Shown: piece by piece, positions 59,955 to 64,000 of the stretch | How the letters are laid out: each line of letters begins with the position of its first letter | Numbering within the stretch: the first letter of the stretch is position 1 | From: Paraburkholderia elongata | GTDB taxonomy: Bacteria; Pseudomonadota; Gammaproteobacteria; Burkholderiales; Burkholderiaceae | DNA length: 64,000 nt | Reading direction: 5' to 3' | Assembly: GCF_013177735.1 (NCBI RefSeq) | Contig: NZ_WOEZ01000115.1 | Coordinates: forward strand, 1-64,000 | Translations under genes and position numbers: made by a program | Notes under the pieces: model-generated | Database searches by the model: none | The model's input: only the letters and a program-made list of their open reading frames with translations | Told to the model about the DNA's origin: nothing

Positions 59955-61262
59955 ATGAATCGACCTGTTACGGATCAACCGATGCTGAGCGGCTATCCGC
60001 GCGGCGACGGGCGCAAGGGTATCCGCAATGTCGTCGCGGTCGCATATCTCGTCGAATGTGCACGCCACGTCGCGCGTGAAATCGTCGCGCAGTTCAAGCC
60101 GCTCTTCGGCGACGCGGACTTCGACGTGGCGAACGCGCACCATGCGGCGCCCGAAGTGCATCTGATCGGCTTTCCGGGATGCTATCCGAACCGCTACGCC
60201 GAGAAGATGATGGAACGCATCGCGACGCATCCAAACGTCGGCGCGGTGCTGTTCGTGTCGCTCGGCTGCGAGAGCATGGACAAGCACTATCTGGCGGATG
60301 TCGTGCGTGCGAGCGGGCGTCCGGTAGACGTGCTGACGATTCAGGAAAGAGGTGGCACGTGCAGCACGATCCAGCAAGGCGTCGAGTGGATTCACCATGT
60401 GCGCGAGTTGTTGCGCGAGCAGCCCACCGTGCCAATGCGCCTCGACGAACTGATCACAGGTGCGATCTGCGGTGGCTCGAACGGCACAAGCCGCATTGCC
60501 GCCAACCGGGCTGTGGACCGCGCGCTCGTCATGCTGATCGCGGAGGGTGCCGCATGCGTGTTCGATAGAACGGCGGCATGCGAATACGAAATAAAGTCGT
60601 GCGAGGCGCGCCCCGAACTGGCCGATGCGATCATCCACTGCCTTGCTAAGGCGACCCGCTACTCCAGGACGGTCGGGCGCGGCGGTTTCGCGGTCGGTAA
60701 CGCGGGAGGCGGACTGATGATGCAGGAGAAGAAATCGCTCGACGCCTGTGCGAACAGCGACGCGTTGCCGGACGTCGGCATCGTCAAACCGGGCGACATT
60801 CTGCTGACGGGTGGCCTGTATCTGCTCGAATGTGGTGCCGGACGGCGAGCCACCTTCGGTCTACCGAAAATCAGCGATAACGCGGAGATCCGCGAGCTAA
60901 TCGCCTGCGGTTGCCACGGGATCCTGTCCACGACTGGACGCGCGCCGGTGGTCGGCTCCGCGATCTCACCCGTCATCACTGTGTGTGCGCATCCGACGAT
61001 GTTCCGTAATCTGTGCGGTGACATGGACGTCGACGCCGGGCATGTTCTTGAGGGCTGCAGCACGCTCGATCAGATTGGCCGCGGGTTGTTCAGTCTGACG
61101 GTGGCCGTCGCGAACGGCACGCGTTCGAAGTCGGAGATGCTTGAGCATCGGGAGTTCATCACGAGCTGTAACTCCTTCGAGCCGATCGGGCCGGCGTGCC
61201 TGCCGGCCAGTGCCCACGACGAAATGTTGCATAAAAAGTCACTCGGACTCATGGCGGCGTGA
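59955..61262 (+). CDS. UxaA-family sugar-acid dehydratase, large domain
   Basis: A 435-residue protein of the UxaA/GarD family. It has Y-P-R-G-D-G-R-K-G-I-R-N near the start, a Cys-rich set (G-C-Y-P-N-R, C-G-G-S-N-G-T-S) and L-E-C-G-A-G. The family removes water from altronate, galactarate or related acids using an iron centre. The start M-N-R-P-V follows GAGGGA; the longer open frame includes the SAF remnant. Its partner SAF domain seems broken, so activity is doubtful unless another copy helps. The ligase subunit genes follow 485 bases downstream. Confidence 0.8.
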   Translation: MNRPVTDQPMLSGYPRGDGRKGIRNVVAVAYLVECARHVAREIVAQFKPLFGDADFDVANAHHAAPEVHLIGFPGCYPNRYAEKMMERIATHPNVGAVLFVSLGCESMDKHYLADVVRASGRPVDVLTIQERGGTCSTIQQGVEWIHHVRELLREQPTVPMRLDELITGAICGGSNGTSRIAANRAVDRALVMLIAEGAACVFDRTAACEYEIKSCEARPELADAIIHCLAKATRYSRTVGRGGFAVGNAGGGLMMQEKKSLDACANSDALPDVGIVKPGDILLTGGLYLLECGAGRRATFGLPKISDNAEIRELIACGCHGILSTTGRAPVVGSAISPVITVCAHPTMFRNLCGDMDVDAGHVLEGCSTLDQIGRGLFSLTVAVANGTRSKSEMLEHREFITSCNSFEPIGPACLPASAHDEMLHKKSLGLMAA

Positions 61263-61747
61263 ACTGACCGTATCTGTCCGCGAGGCGGCTTGCTGCGGCA
61301 TCGGTGCACGGATGCCGATGTGAATGGTCCTGGAAGTGCATTGATAACGTTTGAACATCAATGCTTCAAAAAATTGCACTTATCGCGTAGTTCCTTTTGC
61401 GTGAGTATCTGCAATCAAGATACCAGAGAGATTGGAACGACAGTCGAACGCATCGGAGACAAGCACATGCACACCCGGACGCCGCCCTTTCCACACGTCG
61501 CAGCCTGCAAGGCAGCCCACATCCCTCCTTGCATGGCGGGCGGTGCGGTTTCGCGATCAAGTCAGTCTTCGCGCATCGGATCTCGTAGAGCGCACCCGAG
61601 CGCCGCTTAGAGCGTGCGCCAACGACCGCGCATCTGTTCTGCGCACATACGGTGCCCGATCAATGGCCCGACCGGCGGTTTGCCAATACCGGCGCCACAC
61701 GACCCGTTTTCCTTTTCATATCGCAATGAACTTCAGGAGACATTTCC
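61263..61747. other. Intergenic region before CoA-ligase genes
   Basis: This 485-base gap has several short frames without a domain. It is AT-richer around 61340-61390, a likely promoter zone for the ligase genes. AGGAGA lies before the next ATG. Confidence 0.45.
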
Positions 61748-63031
61748 ATGCAAATCACCGGTATGTTGCACGGCGCCCGCCTGTTGCAATTCGTCGGATT
61801 CCCGGCCAGCGAGATCCTGGACCCGAGCGCCAGCGAGGAGGAAATCAAGGCCTTGATCGATCGTCATGGTCAGATTTTTATCAAGCCCGTCTTCAAGGGC
61901 GGAGTCGGAAAGAAGGGGAAGGCGGGCTTGCTGGGCCGCGCGACCGACCTCAAGACAGCGTTGTCCGAAAAGGAGCGGTTGTACTTCGCCGAGCATGCCG
62001 TCGGCCACCTGAAAGCGAAGGCGAATGGCGTGACGTTCGAAGCTGGCGTCCCGGCCAAACACGAGGTCTACTTCTCGATCACCGATTCCACCCGCTTTCG
62101 TGCACCAACCATGACGCTCTCGCACATGGGTGGCATGGAAATCGAAGAGGTCGACCCGAAGCACGTGGCGATGGTGCCATTCGACGCGTTGACCGGCTTG
62201 AAGGCGTTCGTCGTCGCCAATGCGCTGAGTGAGATCGGCGCGCCGAAGGAGATCATCTCGCCGCTCGTTCAGCAGTTGCCGAAACTTTGGGAGCTATTTC
62301 ACGACTTCGGCATGACCACGCTGGAGTTGAATCCGATTCGCATGCGCGAAGACAGGAAGGGGCGCCTCACACCGGTTGCCTGTGACTTCAAGTGCGGCTT
62401 CGATCGCGATGATCCGCGCTGGGCGCGTCTCGGGCTGCCGCCTCATCTGTTCGCAGCGGACTACTCCGATTTCGAGCAGGAGATCAATCAGCTGCGCACC
62501 CACCAGGGGCAGAGCGATGTGTATGTGATCAACGAGAGGGGAACGATCCTCGCCCCCACGTTCGGCGGAGGCGCCAACTCGCTCGTGACCGAAATGCTGG
62601 GCGATGCGGCGATTATCTCGTCGGATTTCGGCGGCAATCCGCCTTATGCAAAGATGAAGGAAGTGGCTCGTATCTGCTTCAGGCACTGGCTCAAGCAGGC
62701 GAATGTGCTTTTCATCATCGGCGGCAAGTCCAACAACACCGACATCTTCGAGACGCTGCGAGCGATGGCCGACGCGCTTCGCGAACACTTCAGCGAGCAC
62801 GGCCCGACACCGCTCTATGTCGTGCTGGGCCGGGGAGGCCCGAACCTCGTACGAGGCATGGCCGCGCTGAGAGACACATGCGATTCGCTCGGTCTGCCTT
62901 ACCGGCTGTTCGGATTCGACTCCGACATCAGCGAAGTCATCCAGTACGCGAGGCAGGCAGACGCATGGATGCAGGCCGGCGGCCGTGCCGAGGTTGCAGC
63001 CCAAATCGGCGCTGAAACGGCTCAGGCTTAA
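61748..63031 (+). CDS. ATP-grasp CoA-ligase beta subunit (ATP-citrate-lyase-like)
   Basis: A 427-residue protein with an N-terminal ATP-grasp domain (K-P-V-F-K-G-G-V-G-K-K-G-K, residues ~40-55; L-E-L-N-P-I-R) and a C-terminal domain like the citrate-binding domain of ATP-citrate lyase (F-G-G-G-A-N-S-L-V, G-G-N-P-P-Y). It resembles the beta half of succinyl-CoA synthetase and ATP-citrate lyase. The next gene encodes the alpha half. The pair probably activates a hydroxy- or di-carboxylate with CoA; the acid is unknown, and a link to the dehydratase upstream is possible. Confidence 0.8.
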   Translation: MQITGMLHGARLLQFVGFPASEILDPSASEEEIKALIDRHGQIFIKPVFKGGVGKKGKAGLLGRATDLKTALSEKERLYFAEHAVGHLKAKANGVTFEAGVPAKHEVYFSITDSTRFRAPTMTLSHMGGMEIEEVDPKHVAMVPFDALTGLKAFVVANALSEIGAPKEIISPLVQQLPKLWELFHDFGMTTLELNPIRMREDRKGRLTPVACDFKCGFDRDDPRWARLGLPPHLFAADYSDFEQEINQLRTHQGQSDVYVINERGTILAPTFGGGANSLVTEMLGDAAIISSDFGGNPPYAKMKEVARICFRHWLKQANVLFIIGGKSNNTDIFETLRAMADALREHFSEHGPTPLYVVLGRGGPNLVRGMAALRDTCDSLGLPYRLFGFDSDISEVIQYARQADAWMQAGGRAEVAAQIGAETAQA

Positions 63032-63041
63032 GGAGATCGAC

Positions 63042-64000
63042 ATGTACAAGCAAGGCAGCAACCAGTTCAAGTATTTCGTCGGTGTCAACTCGCTCGCGCA
63101 GATCGCCACGCGCGACGACCGCGTGTGCGTCCTCAACATCCTGGGCGGCGAATCCTCGGACGTGACGCCCATCAGTCATGCATTCTCCGGCGGCAATGTC
63201 GTGTTCGGCACGGCGCCGGGCAAGGGCGGGCAAGTGCTAGCCACATCGATCGGCGATATCCCCGTCTACAACAACGTTCGCGAGGGTCTGGAAGCGGGAC
63301 ACCGGTTCAACTGCGGGGTGGTCTACCTGCCGCCATCGGCGGCCCGCGACGGTGTCGCCGAACTGATTCGGGTCAATCCTGATCTTCGAAAGATATTCAT
63401 CATCACCGAAAAGATTGCCGTACACGACGCCCGCGAAATCCGCGCGATGGGGCAGCAAGCGGGCATCGACATCTTTGGGGCGAACGGGCTCGGCGTCGCC
63501 GACTCGTGGAATCGCGTGAGAATCGGCGGAGCGCTTGGCGGCGACAATCCGGACGATTCGTTGCGCAGGGGCTCGATCGCGATCTTCTCCAACTCGGGCG
63601 GCTTCAGCACGACGATCGCGCAGTATCTGCGCATGAGTGGCTGGGGCACGTCGACGGTCATTTCCAGCGGCAAGGACGTCTACATCCACTACGCCGCGCC
63701 GGAATTCGCGTACGCGCTCGCGAACGACGCGCGCAGCAAGGCCGCTGTGCTCTATTGCGAACCGGGCGGCTACTACGAAGCCGACGCGGCCTTCACGAAG
63801 CCAGTCGTCGCGTGCGTGGTGGGGCGATGGAAAAGCCAGCTGACGCGGGCAGTCGGCCACGCCGGAGCGATGGCGGGCGGCGCCGACGACGCGCAAGCCA
63901 AGGAACGCTGGTTCATGGAGAAGTTCTGCGTGGATCGCCTCTTTACGCCCGACGATCCCTGCTGCTCGGACAAAGGCGCCGTGGTCACGAACATCGCGCA
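63042..64000 (+). CDS. CoA-ligase alpha subunit, partial at window end
   Basis: The frame starts with M-Y-K-Q-G-S-N, ten bases after the beta subunit, with AAGGAGA. It runs to the end of the window (319 codons, no stop). It has a CoA-binding Rossmann part (F-G-T-A-P-G-K-G-G), S-N-S-G-G-F-S-T-T and V-G-H-A-G-A-M-A-G-G, whose His is the phospho-histidine site of succinyl-CoA synthetase alpha. It is the partner of the ATP-grasp protein. The C-terminus lies outside the window. Confidence 0.85.
   Translation, partial: MYKQGSNQFKYFVGVNSLAQIATRDDRVCVLNILGGESSDVTPISHAFSGGNVVFGTAPGKGGQVLATSIGDIPVYNNVREGLEAGHRFNCGVVYLPPSAARDGVAELIRVNPDLRKIFIITEKIAVHDAREIRAMGQQAGIDIFGANGLGVADSWNRVRIGGALGGDNPDDSLRRGSIAIFSNSGGFSTTIAQYLRMSGWGTSTVISSGKDVYIHYAAPEFAYALANDARSKAAVLYCEPGGYYEADAAFTKPVVACVVGRWKSQLTRAVGHAGAMAGGADDAQAKERWFMEKFCVDRLFTPDDPCCSDKGAVVTNIA

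Noticed and set aside
1..64000. CRISPR array
   Set aside because: No regularly spaced repeats with unique spacers and no cas-like gene were seen.
1..64000. tRNA or rRNA genes
   Set aside because: No tRNA-like cloverleaf or rRNA-like stretch was recognised; the island edges therefore show no visible tRNA attachment site.

Overview
This 64 kb window comes from a high-GC proteobacterium. The gene families, the IS6 and IS110 elements, a stray fliG piece and the UxaA/acyl-CoA-ligase genes at the right end fit best with a betaproteobacterium of the Burkholderiales (Paraburkholderia, Cupriavidus or Caballeronia type). This is an inference from gene content; there is no rRNA or tRNA to confirm it. 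Most of the window (about 1.4-53 kb) reads as one large catabolic island for a hydrophobic, probably alicyclic or terpenoid-like compound.

Left part (1-19.2 kb). After 1.3 kb with no convincing gene there is a plus-strand trio of membrane proteins (unknown 4-TM protein, NorE/cytochrome-oxidase-subunit-III-like, NorF-like). A long minus-strand block follows: a Tyr/Ser-type phosphatase, a small helical protein, an APH-type kinase, a CrtC/AttH-like protein, a second copy of the membrane trio, a molybdopterin oxidoreductase with a 7Fe ferredoxin and an FprA-type reductase, an RND (MMPL) transporter, a YCF48-like protein, DUF1329 and the outer-membrane DUF1302 protein.

Centre (19.4-33 kb). Two minus-strand operons carry the likely upper pathway. 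Operon 1 (29.7 to 24.6 kb) has an SDR, an aldehyde dehydrogenase, a XylM/CymAa-type membrane di-iron monooxygenase, a styrene-oxide-isomerase (StyC) homologue with its haem-ligand residues conserved, and a XylA/CymAb-type ferredoxin reductase. Operon 2 (24.4 to 19.4 kb) has an AliB-like acyl-CoA dehydrogenase, an SDR, a MaoC hydratase, an AliA-like acyl-CoA ligase and an enoyl-CoA hydratase/isomerase. A large MalT/AlkS-type (LAL) LuxR regulator is divergent from operon 1.

Right-centre (33-53.3 kb). A tightly overlapping plus-strand operon encodes an SDR, an HMG-CoA-synthase-like/DUF35 fusion, a thiolase, BadH-like and BadI-like enzymes, a truncated FadJ-like hydratase, two MaoC proteins and a CoA transferase. 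A minus-strand operon encodes a BKACE, an acyl-CoA ligase, an SDR, two acyl-CoA dehydrogenases, a CitE-like lyase and a MaoC protein. An NADP oxidoreductase, a MarR regulator and etfBA follow. A shared operator-like motif precedes four of these transcription units, so they probably form one regulon.

Working model: the XylM-type oxygenase epoxidises (or hydroxylates) an alkene-bearing alicyclic substrate. The StyC homologue isomerises the epoxide to an aldehyde, which is oxidised to an acid. AliA, AliB, a hydratase, BadH and BadI then activate the ring and open it hydrolytically, beta-oxidation-type enzymes finish the job, and ETF collects the electrons.

Right end (53.3-64 kb). A thioredoxin-reductase-like protein is followed by a scar zone: an IS110 start fragment, a TetR gene cut by an IS6 element, an intact IS110-family transposase and a truncated fliG. 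After it come a UxaA-type dehydratase with a broken SAF domain upstream and a two-subunit ATP-citrate-lyase/succinyl-CoA-synthetase-like CoA ligase that runs off the window. The right end probably marks the edge of the island against older chromosome.
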